This document shows, piece by piece, positions 16,900 to 25,995 of a stretch of 59,943 nucleotides of DNA. This DNA comes from Candidatus Dormiibacterota bacterium. Lineage in GTDB: Bacteria > Chloroflexota > Dormibacteria > CF-121. The notes beneath the pieces were generated by a model, which was not told the DNA's origin, did not search any database, and saw nothing but the letters and a program-made list of their open reading frames with translations. A program made the position numbers and the translations under genes. The stretch spans positions 1 through 59,943 of the forward strand of contig DASZZN010000040.1 of NCBI GenBank assembly GCA_035544955.1, given 5' to 3'. The first letter of the stretch is position 1; each line of letters opens with the position of its first letter.

Positions 16900-17433
16900 C
16901 TAGCCGCTCCCTCTCAACCGAACGAAGACTTCGGACGCTTCGAGGATCTTCTCCGTCCGGCTGTTGGGAATGTGGATGCGCACGCCGGGATGCGCCGATG
17001 TCCCGAAGTCCCAGCCCTCGAGATAGCGCGCGCGGATCTCAGCGATCGTCTTGACGCCCTCCGTGCTCGACCCGTTCGTCATCCAGACGGTCGGCTCTCG
17101 CGCCGTCGCGTAGCCGAGCCCGACTTCGGTTCCGCTGTCCCGAAAGAACCGTAGGCCCGTAAGCGCGGTATCCGGCGGGACCAGGTCGCTGGAGCTCTCG
17201 GCCACCTGTTGCAGCGTCGCCATCTGTCCCTGAGCGACGGTGGTCCGGACCTGCATCCGCGCCTTGAGGTGTTGTGAGCGCTCCCTTTTCTTCTGCTCGC
17301 TGGCCACCTGCTGGATTTGGACCCGCAGCCGGGCCAATGCCTCCTCGAGAGGTGCCATCTCCGCCATGATTTCCCGAACCCGGTGGGCCAGGTCTTCGTC
17401 GGAGGCCTGGTCGAGGTTCACGTGCTCTGCCAT
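16900..17433 (-). CDS. Hypothetical coiled-coil protein
   Basis: 177 aa. Residues 10-60 are charged heptad-like (Ala, Leu, Glu, Arg, Gln) and probably form a coiled coil; residues 85-177 are a compact domain with LRFFRDSGTEVGLGYATAREPTVW and ending VFVRLRGSG. No membrane segment or known motif. It diverges from the M20 gene with only 22 bp between start codons, so the two share one promoter region. I do not recognise the family. Confidence 0.65.
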   Translation of the reverse strand: MAEHVNLDQASDEDLAHRVREIMAEMAPLEEALARLRVQIQQVASEQKKRERSQHLKARMQVRTTVAQGQMATLQQVAESSSDLVPPDTALTGLRFFRDSGTEVGLGYATAREPTVWMTNGSSTEGVKTIAEIRARYLEGWDFGTSAHPGVRIHIPNSRTEKILEASEVFVRLRGSG

Positions 17434-17455
17434 CGACCTACAATTATTGGCCAGC

Positions 17456-18643
17456 GTGTCAGTTGCTCAAGCGTCGACCGGCCAGCTCAAGGATTCCATC
17501 AGCACCCGCGTCGACGCATTGCGGCCGGAACTCGAACGGATTGGCCGCGATATCCACGCCAATCCCGAGATCGCCTACGAAGAGCGGCAGGCCGTCGCCT
17601 GGCTGGCCGAGCTGCTCAAGAAACACGGCTTCAGCGTCGAGGTCGGCGTGGCCGACACCCCGACCGCCTTCGTCGCGACGCGCCGGAATGGAACCGGCCC
17701 GACGGTTGCCTTCCTCTCCGAATACGACGCCCTCCGTGGCCTCGGCCACGGCTGTGGCCACAACCTGATCGCCACCGCCTCCGCCGGGGCCGGGATTGCG
17801 CTGGCCGAGTCGCTAGACCGCTTGCGCGGACGGGTGCTTGTCATCGGCACGCCCGCCGAGGAAGGTGGCGGCGGCAAAATCCGGCTGATCAACGCCGGCA
17901 TCTTCCAGGAAGTCGACGCGGCGATGATGTTCCATCCCGACACGCGCACCCAGGTGCTGCATTGGGCGCTGGCGGTCACCCACATGCACTTCGAGTTCAT
18001 CGGTCGGGCGGCGCACGCCTCGGGGGATCCGGAAAAGGGGATCAACGCGCTCGATGCCTTTGTGCTCGCCTACAACGGGATCAGCCTGCTCCGCCAGCAG
18101 ATGAAGGAGGGTGCCCGGCTCCACGGTTTCCTCAAAGAGGGCGGCACGGCCCCCAATATCATTCCCGAGCGCACCAGCGGCGAATTCCTGGTGCGGGCCC
18201 GCGATCAGGCATACATGGAGGAACTGCTCCAGAAGGTGAAGAATATCTTTCAGGCGGCGGCGCTCGCCACTGGCTGCAGCCTGAATCTCACCTACGAAGA
18301 GTCGGCCTACACCGACCTTCGGAACAACGGGGTGCTGGCTCGGCTGTTCGAGGAGAACCTCCGTCGGGTCGGGATCGATCCGGTGGAAGGCGTGCCCTGG
18401 GAAAACGCTGGTTCGACCGACATGGGCAACGTCAGCCACGTGGTTCCCGCGCTCCATCCCACGCTCGCCATCGCGTCGGAGGATGTGCCGGGTCACTCGC
18501 AGGCGTTTTTGGAGGCTTCGGGCTCGCCGCGCGGCTACCAGGCGATGATCGACGCCGCCAAGGCGCTGGCGATGACCGGCGCGGATCTGCTCGCTGACCC
18601 CAGCCTGGTCGAGCAGGCGAAAGTGGAGTTCCGCCGCACCTGA
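17456..18643 (+). CDS. M20-family amidohydrolase
   Basis: 395 aa of the M20D type (AbgA/AbgB, HipO-like amidohydrolases). It has the metal-binding GHGCGHN, GTPAEEGGGGKI with the catalytic glutamate, MFHPDTRT, and the dimerisation domain starting AVTHMHFEFIGRAAHASGDPEKGINALDA; a final glutamate-histidine region, MGNVSHVVPALHPT, fits the AbgB class that cleaves p-aminobenzoyl-glutamate-like amides. Start GTG 17456; a TACAAT box lies 11 nt upstream. An in-frame extension to 17240 runs through the divergent gene and is not used. Exact substrate unknown. Confidence 0.85.
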   Translation: MSVAQASTGQLKDSISTRVDALRPELERIGRDIHANPEIAYEERQAVAWLAELLKKHGFSVEVGVADTPTAFVATRRNGTGPTVAFLSEYDALRGLGHGCGHNLIATASAGAGIALAESLDRLRGRVLVIGTPAEEGGGGKIRLINAGIFQEVDAAMMFHPDTRTQVLHWALAVTHMHFEFIGRAAHASGDPEKGINALDAFVLAYNGISLLRQQMKEGARLHGFLKEGGTAPNIIPERTSGEFLVRARDQAYMEELLQKVKNIFQAAALATGCSLNLTYEESAYTDLRNNGVLARLFEENLRRVGIDPVEGVPWENAGSTDMGNVSHVVPALHPTLAIASEDVPGHSQAFLEASGSPRGYQAMIDAAKALAMTGADLLADPSLVEQAKVEFRRT

Positions 18644-18667
18644 GCCCGCCTCGGCGAAACTAAGCCC

Positions 18668-19828
18668 ATGATCAACGAGCGCTACCGCGAGGATCGCGAG
18701 CGCCGCCGCCTCGGCAGCCTCACGGTGTTCTCCGGCCCGACCCACTCCGGCAAGACCAAGAAGCTGGAGGCCGAAGCCGAACGCGCCCAGCGGCAGGGAC
18801 GCCACAACCAACTCCTGGCCGGTCCGCCGGACGCCAACCAACTGCTGGACCAGCTCGACCCCGCCGCCGAACTCGTGACCATCGATGGCGCGCAGCTGTA
18901 CGACGATCGCCTGGTCGAGGTGCTCAACGACCTGGCGACCATCCATCGCGTCGACGTCGTGGTCGCGGGCTGGGAGCTCGACTACACCGGCCAACCGGCC
19001 GGCCCGCTGCCGGAGTTGATGTGCGCCGCCGATTTTGCGCTCAAGCTCGACGACGGCGTCTGCGCCCAGCCCGGCTGTCGAAACCTGGCCAGCCGCACGC
19101 AACGGTTTCACCCGGTGAATGGCACGCCCGAGCGCTTCTTGCCCGTCTGCCGGCGACATCACACGGCCGAAGCCCGCGCGGCCAGCTTCCAGGAAGTGTG
19201 GTTCGACGAGCCGTCTGGCAGCCTCGACCTGATTAGCGGTTGTATGTTCAGCGGCAAGACCCAGGAATTGATCCGCCGGCTCGACCAGGCGCGCTACGCC
19301 GGCTCGACGATCCAGGCATTCAAGCCCGCGCTCGACGATCGCTACGCCATCGAGGCGGTAGCCTCGCACCGCGAGGTCCGTTTTCCGGCGATCGCGGTGC
19401 CGGATGTGGCGGCCCTCCGCGATCAGCTCCGAGACGACACTCGGGTGATCGGTATCGACGAGGCGCAATTCCTCGGGCCGGAAATCGTGAGCCTGGCGGA
19501 GGAGCTGGCCGATCGCGGCCGTCACGTGATCGTCGCCGGCCTCGACCTGGACTTCCTCGCCCGGCCGTTCGGACCGATGCCGCTGCTGGCCGCCTACGCG
19601 GACCGGCTCACCAAGCTGCAGGCATCATGTCAGTACCCGGGTTGCGGCTCGCGACAGGCGACCCGTACGCAGCGGCTGGTCGACGGCGAGCCGGCGTCCG
19701 CGGATTCCCCGCTCGTCGTGATTGGCGGCGCGGCCACGTACGAAGCGCGCTGCCGCCACCATCACCGCGTCGGGGTCGTCAGCAGACCAGAACCGGCATC
19801 GATGGTCGAGGAGTCAGCCGAGCTCTAG
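18668..19828 (+). CDS. Tandem two-domain thymidine kinase with degenerate first domain
   Basis: 386 aa, twice the usual TK1 length of about 190. Two TK1 domains follow one another. Domain 1: P-loop GPTHSGKT (23-30), IDGAQ (72-76), zinc pairs CAQPGC (132-137) and CRRHH (161-165). Domain 2: GCMFSGKT (191-198), IDEAQ (263-267), CQYPGC (321-326), CRHHH (362-366). Both halves share an aligned run, VVAGWELDYTGQPAGPLP and IVAGLDLDFLARPFGPMP. Domain 1 lacks the catalytic glutamate of the DEAQ motif (Gly instead) and is probably inactive or regulatory; domain 2 looks competent for thymidine phosphorylation. It converges with the ABC permease, overlapping by 15 nt. Confidence 0.88.
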   Translation: MINERYREDRERRRLGSLTVFSGPTHSGKTKKLEAEAERAQRQGRHNQLLAGPPDANQLLDQLDPAAELVTIDGAQLYDDRLVEVLNDLATIHRVDVVVAGWELDYTGQPAGPLPELMCAADFALKLDDGVCAQPGCRNLASRTQRFHPVNGTPERFLPVCRRHHTAEARAASFQEVWFDEPSGSLDLISGCMFSGKTQELIRRLDQARYAGSTIQAFKPALDDRYAIEAVASHREVRFPAIAVPDVAALRDQLRDDTRVIGIDEAQFLGPEIVSLAEELADRGRHVIVAGLDLDFLARPFGPMPLLAAYADRLTKLQASCQYPGCGSRQATRTQRLVDGEPASADSPLVVIGGAATYEARCRHHHRVGVVSRPEPASMVEESAEL

Positions 19829-21517
19829 GCCGCGCAGGCGCTCGTTGCCGATCAATACCCCGAGAACCGCCACGGCGACAGCACCGCCCACCGCGAGCGT
19901 CATCGCCGCCAGCCAGGTGGTGAATGTCGAGAACCCGGTTGCGCTCGCAAGCGCCAACGAGATCGCCAGCAGGAGGGCGCTGCCGCCGGTGATGATGCCA
20001 AAGAAGGCGATGCCGATGACGACCCCGACCGGGCTCAACATCCGTCGCGCATCGGTCCAATCGAAGCGGGCGAAGACCGCACCGATGCCGACCATCAGGG
20101 TGGTGACCGTGACCGCCTGGGCGACCGCGAGCAAAATCGCCGTGGCTGCCCACAACCAACCGGGCCGGATGAGGATCTCGGCGGCAAGCGCGACTAGGGC
20201 AACCAGGAGCGCGGTGGGCAAGGCGGCCGACCAGCACTTGCCCTGCAAAAAGCGCAGGGTCGTATTCGGCGACACCGCGTAGACCCAGATACTCTTGCCC
20301 TCCAAACTGACGGCGGTCAGCCCGAGCGAGATGCTCAGGGAGAAGAGCAGGATCCAGGCCGGAACGAGGCCGACCATGGCCGCCGCCGGCCCGTCGCCCA
20401 GGCTCTGGACGGCACTGCGCAAGCCGCCAAAGCGCAGCCCAAAGATGACGAAGATGAACACGACCGGCATCACAAAGCGCACGAGTTGGGCCAGGTCGCG
20501 GGTTCGCATGCGCCAGTCCTTGACGACGATCGATGCCAGCAGCGGACTCAGCAGCGGAAGCGCGCCGCTGAGCCGGCGGGTGCGTGCCCCCGCTGGACGG
20601 CGTCGCCGCGGCGGGACCGCCTGGATCCACCCGGCAAGGTAGAGCCGGCCGCTGAGCATCGTTCCCGCGACGAAGATCGCGAGCGAGACGGCGAGGAGCA
20701 CCAGCGCCCACTCGGCCGCGACGGACCAGTCGCCCCGCAGAATCGCCGCTCCGCTCCGCCCGGCCCACCCGGAGGGCAGCCAGGTCGCGCTGGCGGCCGG
20801 CACATCGGGCAAGGATGGTGGTACGCCCCGGCGGGCGAAGCCGGGATCGCGCAATGCCGGGTTGAAGAGGAAGTTGAGCACGTTGATGCCCAGCGCCAGC
20901 ACCACGCCGAAGATCGTCACGACCTCGCGTCCCCGTCCCACCGGAATGAAGCGGACGAGGAGGAGGCTTGCCAGGGAGATGATGACGACGATGGAGACGG
21001 GATAGAGCAGGTAGAGCGCGGCGAAGACCACTGGGATCGCGAAATTGTGATTGGCGATCGCGAGGACGAGCAGGGCCGGTAGGGTGAACACCAGGCTCAG
21101 CAGCAGGAGTCGCAGGACCTGGACCACCATCCGCCCGGCAAGCACACTCTCGACGGGAAGCGGCGACGCGAGCAGCAGGTCCAGGTCCGAATTGAGCAGC
21201 AAAGCATTGAGGCTGAACACCAGGCTGCTGAAGATGAGGACGCCCGTGTAGCCGAGAAACGCGAGGTTGAGCAGATGCACCGTGTCGATCTGGATCGGTG
21301 AGCGATGCGACGCCTGGACCCCGAGCCAGGTGATGAACGCCTCCCACGACCAGGCAACCACGATGACGGCCGCACTCACGATAGCGCCGGCGATTCGTCC
21401 CGGCTTGTGGCTGCGGAGGGTCTGATTGAGGAACATTTGCAGCTGGGCACGCCAGAGCAGCAGCCCGACATCGAGCCCGGCAACGAGCCGGCCGATCGGG
21501 TTATCCCTCGAGGCCAC
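19814..21517 (-). CDS. ABC exporter permease (putative ABC-2 type)
   Basis: 567-aa polytopic protein with about 12 hydrophobic spans in two similar halves separated by a charged loop at about residues 290-325 (RRRRPAGARTRR). The motif NSDLDLLLASPLPVESVLAGR near residue 110 matches the putative ABC exporter family (PF16949), in which the D-L-L-x-S-x-P motif follows the first spans. It is translated just after its ATPase with a 17-nt overlap. Substrate unknown. Confidence 0.85.
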   Translation of the reverse strand: MASRDNPIGRLVAGLDVGLLLWRAQLQMFLNQTLRSHKPGRIAGAIVSAAVIVVAWSWEAFITWLGVQASHRSPIQIDTVHLLNLAFLGYTGVLIFSSLVFSLNALLLNSDLDLLLASPLPVESVLAGRMVVQVLRLLLLSLVFTLPALLVLAIANHNFAIPVVFAALYLLYPVSIVVIISLASLLLVRFIPVGRGREVVTIFGVVLALGINVLNFLFNPALRDPGFARRGVPPSLPDVPAASATWLPSGWAGRSGAAILRGDWSVAAEWALVLLAVSLAIFVAGTMLSGRLYLAGWIQAVPPRRRRPAGARTRRLSGALPLLSPLLASIVVKDWRMRTRDLAQLVRFVMPVVFIFVIFGLRFGGLRSAVQSLGDGPAAAMVGLVPAWILLFSLSISLGLTAVSLEGKSIWVYAVSPNTTLRFLQGKCWSAALPTALLVALVALAAEILIRPGWLWAATAILLAVAQAVTVTTLMVGIGAVFARFDWTDARRMLSPVGVVIGIAFFGIITGGSALLLAISLALASATGFSTFTTWLAAMTLAVGGAVAVAVLGVLIGNERLRGLELG

Positions 21518-22265
21518 GCAAGACCGCGCTGACGTCTTCCTCGCGGCTCCCGGTCAGCTCGAGGAAGATCTGCTCCAGCGATTGCCCGTCCTGTCCGACC
21601 ATGTGCCGCAGCTCCTGCAGGCTGCCCATGGCGACCAGCCGGCCGCGATTGATGATGGCCAGCCGGGTGCACATCCGCTCCGCGATCTCCAGGATGTGGG
21701 TGGAGAAGAACACCGTCTTCCCCTCCTTACAAAAGTCCTGGAGGATGTCCTTCATCTGGCGGGCACTGTGTGGATCCAGGCCTACGGTGGGTTCGTCGAG
21801 GAAGAGCACCTGTGGGTCATGCAGCAGGGCGGCGGCCAGCGACACCTTCTGGCGCATGCCGCGCGAGTAGCCGGAAAGGAAGTCGTTGGCGCGTTCGTGC
21901 AGGTCGAAGAGCTTCAACAGTGCCTCGATCCGGCGATCGCGAAGGCGGCGCTCGACGTGGTAGAGGTCACCCGAAAACTCGAGGAATTCGCGGGCGCTCA
22001 GCTTGTCGTAGAGCGTCGCAGCATCCGGCACGTACCCGATCCGGGCCTTCGCTCGCTCCGGCTCCACCATGATGTCGACACCCGCCACCCGGGCGCTGCC
22101 GCTGGTGGGGCGCAGCAGGCCCACCAGCATCTTGATGGTGGTCGTCTTGCCGGCGCCGTTGGGCCCCAGGAAGCCGAACAGCTCCCCGGCCGAAACCTCC
22201 AGATCCAGGTCCTCCACGGCCGTCAGGCTGCCGTACCGCTTGGTCAGGAGCCGGGTGGAGAGCAC
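21501..22265 (-). CDS. ABC exporter ATP-binding protein
   Basis: 254 aa. Walker A GPNGAGKT, a Q-loop, signature YSRGMRQKVSLA, Walker B VLFLDEPTVGLD and switch STH in VFFSTHILEIAERMCTRL are all in order. The C-terminal part ends LTGSREEDVSAVL. Together with the downstream 567-aa permease it forms a two-gene exporter. The GTG start is set by TAGACT 7 nt upstream on the minus strand, with no Shine-Dalgarno. Confidence 0.93.
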   Translation of the reverse strand: MLSTRLLTKRYGSLTAVEDLDLEVSAGELFGFLGPNGAGKTTTIKMLVGLLRPTSGSARVAGVDIMVEPERAKARIGYVPDAATLYDKLSAREFLEFSGDLYHVERRLRDRRIEALLKLFDLHERANDFLSGYSRGMRQKVSLAAALLHDPQVLFLDEPTVGLDPHSARQMKDILQDFCKEGKTVFFSTHILEIAERMCTRLAIINRGRLVAMGSLQELRHMVGQDGQSLEQIFLELTGSREEDVSAVLRGLEG

Positions 22266-22278
22266 CGTGCCAAGTCTA
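22266..22278 (-). promoter_or_regulatory. Leaderless-type -10 element
   Basis: TAGACT (22278-22273 on the minus strand), 7-nt spacer, GTG start of the exporter ATPase at 22265. Confidence 0.45.
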
Positions 22279-22302
22279 GCGGGGCAGCTCGAAAAACCGG
22301 CC

Positions 22303-22308
22303 TAAAAT
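22303..22308 (+). promoter_or_regulatory. Possible -10 for the PocR-domain gene
   Basis: TAAAAT, with no recognisable -35. The leader of about 115 nt holds a small inverted repeat GTAAC...GTTAC (around 22370-22388). Confidence 0.25.
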
Positions 22309-22430
22309 GGCCCTCGAAGGGCGGCCTCCGCTGAATTCAGCTCGAATTGGGCCTGAGGGCGCCGCTGCGTAACAGGTTTTGCGCCGTTACAGCGTTGTTT
22401 CCGTGACCCACACCGAAAAGGCCGGTCAGC

Positions 22431-23933
22431 ATGATGGAGGCAGAACCGCAGGAGGGCGAACTCGGCGTCCTCGTCAGCAGCCCGGAGTTCGCGCGGATGG
22501 TGGACCGCTTCCAGGCCTCCACCGGGCTCAAGCTCCAGGTTTTCGACCTTGACGCGCACCCGCTGACGCCGGTCGAAGACTACCCCCGGTATTGCCGGAT
22601 GCTCCAGGAGCGCAAGGCCTGTCCCCTCTACAACGACCCCGAGTTCCTCAGGCGCGCCGAGGAGACGATGGGGGTCTGCAAGTCGGGCGTCGGGCACTTC
22701 ATCGCCCCGGTGCGCAACGAAAAGGAGGTCCAGATCGGTGCCGTCCTGGGCCCGGCTGTGAAGTTTGCGCCAAACTCCGTTGAGGAGTTTGCCGAGCTCG
22801 CCTTCCAGCTCAAGATCTTTCCCGACGACCTGATTCAGGCCGCCGACGCCGTCCAGGAACACGATGCCGAGAAGCTGCTGGGAGCGGGAGAGCTGGTTTC
22901 GGTTGGGCTGAACCTGCTCGCCGAGATGCAGGCCGAAGAGCGCGTCGGCCAAACCCTGCGCCGGCTGGAAGCCCAGATCGCGGAGTCAAACTCGCAGATG
23001 CTGTCGCAGCACGTCGTCGACGCCATCCTCTATCTAACCCGTGCCGACTACGGCCTGGTCCTCTTGCTGGACGACAACGGGGCGGACCTGGCCTCGGGCT
23101 ACGATCAGCCCGCGCCGGACCACCTGGTCGAGGCGAAGCGACGGCTGCTGGAGGGAATCGCGGAATGGGTGAGACACGCCGACCGAAGCGTGAGCGTCCC
23201 TGACATTTCGAAGAGCGCCTGGTCCCGATATCTGACAGACGATGTCGTCAAGGAGGGAAGCATCGTGGGCGTCCCGATCACCGAGCAGAAGGGCAAAGGG
23301 ACGGTCGGCGCCATCGTCGTCGGCTTCGACCGTCCACGCGATGACCTCGAGGAACCGCTGGCCGCGCTGGAGAGCTTCGTCGGCGAGGGTCTGTACGCGC
23401 TGATGATGGGCCGCAAGCTGATCCAGGCTGAGAAGCTCGCCCTACTCGACGTGCAATCGGGGGCGTACAGCCAGGCGTTCCTGGAGGAGCTCCTCGAAAA
23501 AGAGATCAGCCGCGCCTCTCGCCACAACCACGACCTCGCGGTCATGATCTTCGAGATCGAGGCGTTCGAGGTTCTTAGAGGCAAGTACGGTGAAGTCGGG
23601 CTCAGCCGGATCCTCCGCGAATTCGTCGCCGTCATCCGCTCCAAGACGCGCAAGGTGAACACGCTGGCCCGCATCAGGGACGGCCAGTTCTCCCTCGTCA
23701 TCCCGGAGGCGGACCGGGCGATCGCGGTTCGGCAGGCCGACCGGATCCGCCTGATGCTGGAGGAGCATCCCTATGCGGCCAGCCCGAACGGCGACATCGT
23801 GCGCCTCGCGGTCGATACCGGCGTGGCTGCCAGTGAGCGCGGCCAGCTCGATCGGGTTTCACTGCTGGCGCTCGCCGAGGAAAGCCTGCAGCAGGCTCGC
23901 ACCGAACGCCGCACGCGTAGCTTCAACCCCTAA
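22431..23933 (+). CDS. PocR/GAF sensor with degenerate GGDEF-like domain
   Basis: 500 aa in three parts. Residues 10-150: PocR-type small-molecule sensor, with CRMLQERKACPLYNDPE and MGVCKSGVGHFIAPVR, the cysteine-rich pattern of these ligand-binding domains. A linker helix (about 165-195) leads to a GAF-like domain (195-320). Residues 330-500 have the layout of a diguanylate-cyclase fold (DVQSGAYSQAFLEELLEKEISRASRHNHDLAVMIFEIE) but the GGDEF loop reads RDGQF, so it should not make cyclic di-GMP. It therefore looks like a signalling protein that binds something or passes a signal to a partner. No DNA-binding domain. Confidence 0.8.
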   Translation: MMEAEPQEGELGVLVSSPEFARMVDRFQASTGLKLQVFDLDAHPLTPVEDYPRYCRMLQERKACPLYNDPEFLRRAEETMGVCKSGVGHFIAPVRNEKEVQIGAVLGPAVKFAPNSVEEFAELAFQLKIFPDDLIQAADAVQEHDAEKLLGAGELVSVGLNLLAEMQAEERVGQTLRRLEAQIAESNSQMLSQHVVDAILYLTRADYGLVLLLDDNGADLASGYDQPAPDHLVEAKRRLLEGIAEWVRHADRSVSVPDISKSAWSRYLTDDVVKEGSIVGVPITEQKGKGTVGAIVVGFDRPRDDLEEPLAALESFVGEGLYALMMGRKLIQAEKLALLDVQSGAYSQAFLEELLEKEISRASRHNHDLAVMIFEIEAFEVLRGKYGEVGLSRILREFVAVIRSKTRKVNTLARIRDGQFSLVIPEADRAIAVRQADRIRLMLEEHPYAASPNGDIVRLAVDTGVAASERGQLDRVSLLALAEESLQQARTERRTRSFNP

Positions 23934-23942
23934 CGGGCCCAT

Positions 23943-23962
23943 GATCGGGACGCCGCCCGATC
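23943..23962. other. Intergenic hairpin GATCGGG/CCCGATC
   Basis: Perfect 7-bp inverted repeat with a 6-nt loop (ACGCCG) between the sensor and epimerase genes, with no U run. Confidence 0.3.
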
Positions 23963-23998
23963 GCCCTGCCGGCTGGTCTGGCAGAGGATAGTAAGAGG

Positions 23999-24919
23999 AT
24001 GAAAGTCCTGATCAGCGGTGGATCCGGCTTTATCGGCCGTCACCTGGTCGCGAGCCTGGTCGAGGACGGTCACGAAGTGGTCGTACTCACTCGGCGGCCT
24101 CAAACGACGAATCCGCAGAAGGGGGCCCGTTACGTCGCCTGGGATCCGCGCACCGAGAACGGCGAGTGGGTTAAGGAAGTAGCGGGAGCTGCCGGAGTAG
24201 TCAATCTCGCCGGGACGAGTATCGGCAGCTGGCCATGGACGCGACAAAAGATGGCGGAGCTGTTGTCCAGCCGGCTTTCCGCGACCGCCACGCTGGTCAA
24301 GGCGCTCGAGCGCACGCCGGCCGAACGTCGGCCGTCCGTGCTCGTCAGCGCCTCGGGCATCGACTACTACGGTGACCGCGGCGACGAGGCGATCACGGAG
24401 GAGAGCCGCGCCGGCGATTCGTTCCTCGCGCGGCTGAGCCAGCAGTGGGAAGCCGAGGCGGAAAAGGCGCAACCACTCGGCGTCCGCGTCGTCCGGATTC
24501 GCACCGCCATGGTTTTCGGCCGCGAAGCGTCTGCGTTTCGACTGTTGACCCTACCATTTCGACTCTTTGTCGGTGGTCCATTGGGTAATGGTCGCCAGTG
24601 GTTTACCTGGATTCACATCGACGACATCATCGGGCTCTACCGGCTCGCGCTGGAGGACCCCCGCGTCACTGGTCCGGTGAATGCCGTGGCCCCCGATATC
24701 CGGCGCGAGCGGGAGGTCGCGAAGGAAATTGGTCGCGTGCTCCATCGTCCCGCCCTGATTCCCGTTCCGTCGTTCGCGCTCAAGTTGGTGCTCGGCAAAG
24801 AGGCACAGCTCCTCTTGCATGGCCGCCACGCCGAACCGAAGAAGGCCCTGGGATATGGTTACCGGTTTCGATTGGGTGGGCTTCATGAGGCCCTTGAGGA
24901 AACCTTCCGGCGCCGCTGA
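23999..24919 (+). CDS. TIGR01777-family NAD(P)-dependent epimerase (YfcH/SulA-like)
   Basis: 306 aa. Rossmann GGSGFIG near the N-terminus and the middle segment LVSASGIDYYGDRGDEAITEES, where the Y-x-x-x-K-type site is replaced as in this family, and IRTAMVFGREASAF, WIHIDDIIGLYRLALE, all specific to TIGR01777 proteins. They are taken to be sugar-nucleotide-like epimerases acting in cell-wall or division processes, with no proven reaction. GATAGT lies 6 nt before the ATG. The 3' end overlaps the start of the DUF4166 gene by 35 nt, so a two-gene unit is likely. Confidence 0.85.
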   Translation: MKVLISGGSGFIGRHLVASLVEDGHEVVVLTRRPQTTNPQKGARYVAWDPRTENGEWVKEVAGAAGVVNLAGTSIGSWPWTRQKMAELLSSRLSATATLVKALERTPAERRPSVLVSASGIDYYGDRGDEAITEESRAGDSFLARLSQQWEAEAEKAQPLGVRVVRIRTAMVFGREASAFRLLTLPFRLFVGGPLGNGRQWFTWIHIDDIIGLYRLALEDPRVTGPVNAVAPDIRREREVAKEIGRVLHRPALIPVPSFALKLVLGKEAQLLLHGRHAEPKKALGYGYRFRLGGLHEALEETFRRR

Positions 24920-25987
24920 CCCCAACCGGGCCGAATCCCGGCTCGGCCCATCCTCACCGTTTGCTCCAGTTCTAGGCAATTACCGCGACCGCCTGGCGAG
25001 ACCGCTCGCGGATCAATTCCTTGGCGCCGACCGTCGTCATCGCGTGCGCCTTGACGGAACCATGCACCAGATCTGGGCCGGCACGGCTGGCTGCGGCCAT
25101 TGTTCACCGTGCTGGCCTGGGCTGACATCCTGTTCCCCGAGACCGGCCGCGATGTTCCCGTCTCGCTGACGATCGAGCCTGACGGCCACGGTGGCGATGT
25201 CTGGCGGCGCACCTTCGCCTTTGCGCGCGAGCGGCGGTTCAACGCGACGATGGCCTACGAGGGCTCAAGCGTGATCGAGCGCCTGGGACCTCGCGGGATA
25301 CTACAGGTGCCATGGCATCTGCGAGTTCAGTCGAGGGATGCGATCCAGATCACGACCGGCGAAACCTGCCTGCGGATCGGCGGACTGCGGCTGCGTTTTC
25401 CGCGCTGGCTGCGTTTCCAGGTTGGCGCGCTACAGCATGCCCGACCGAACGGCCGCATGGAACTCGACCTCGTTGTCACGCACCCTCGGCTCGGTCGGAT
25501 TTTCGGCTACTCGGGAACGTTCACGGTTCAGCGCGAGTCGCTCGATGCCCCGCCACACGAAGCGTCTCCGGGGATCTATCTCGATAGGTACCGCCCGTGG
25601 TTTTACGCAGCCGCCGCGTACAACCTTGCCTGGGGACTGATGGCGATTCTTTGGCCGCTGGCATTCTTCCCGCTCATTCGTATGACATCCCCCACCGAGA
25701 CCGCCATCTGGCGAGCGCTGGGCATGATGGTTCTCGTCTACGCACCGGCGTACTGGTGGGTCGCGCGTGATCCGGTCGCGCATCGGCACCTGGTCGCGAT
25801 CGCACTTCTTGGCAAGATCCTCGGCCCACTCGGATTCCTATGGGCACTGAACGCACACACGCTGCCGCTCGTCTTCGGCCTCACCATCGTGACGAACGAT
25901 TGTTTCTGGTGGCCGGCCTTTACAGCGTTCCTAGTCAGAGCCGCGCGATTTTCTGGCGGGTGGAGAGAACTGGTTCAGGGCCGTTAG
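24885..25987 (+). pseudogene. DUF4166 + membrane protein, broken by a frameshift
   Basis: A DUF4166 protein followed by four membrane spans can only be read with one frame change. The first part starts at ATG 24885 and reads to about 25078, ending LDGTMHQIW. The continuation RHGWLRPLFTVLAWADILFP starts in another frame at about 25080, preceded there by a stop at 25052, and runs to 25987. The junction lies in TGGGCCGG. The second part shows the DUF4166 landmarks FPETGRDVPVSLTI, WRRTF and ERLGP, then four spans. It is a recent pseudogene, a sequencing error or a programmed shift; no slippery heptamer is visible. Its neighbour is the TIGR01777 epimerase, a common pairing. An independent TTG start at 25100 would give only a truncated product. 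Confidence 0.75.
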
Positions 25988-25995
25988 TTCTCGTC

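Noticed and set aside
16850-16915. Possible minus-strand tRNA around GGTTCGAATCC
   Set aside because: The T stem pairs poorly, no 5' acceptor strand or D arm pairs, and it overlaps the end of a coding gene.
25052-25080. Selenocysteine readthrough as an explanation of the DUF4166 break
   Set aside because: The two halves are in different frames and the TGA at 25052 lies in the unused frame, so recoding would not join them.
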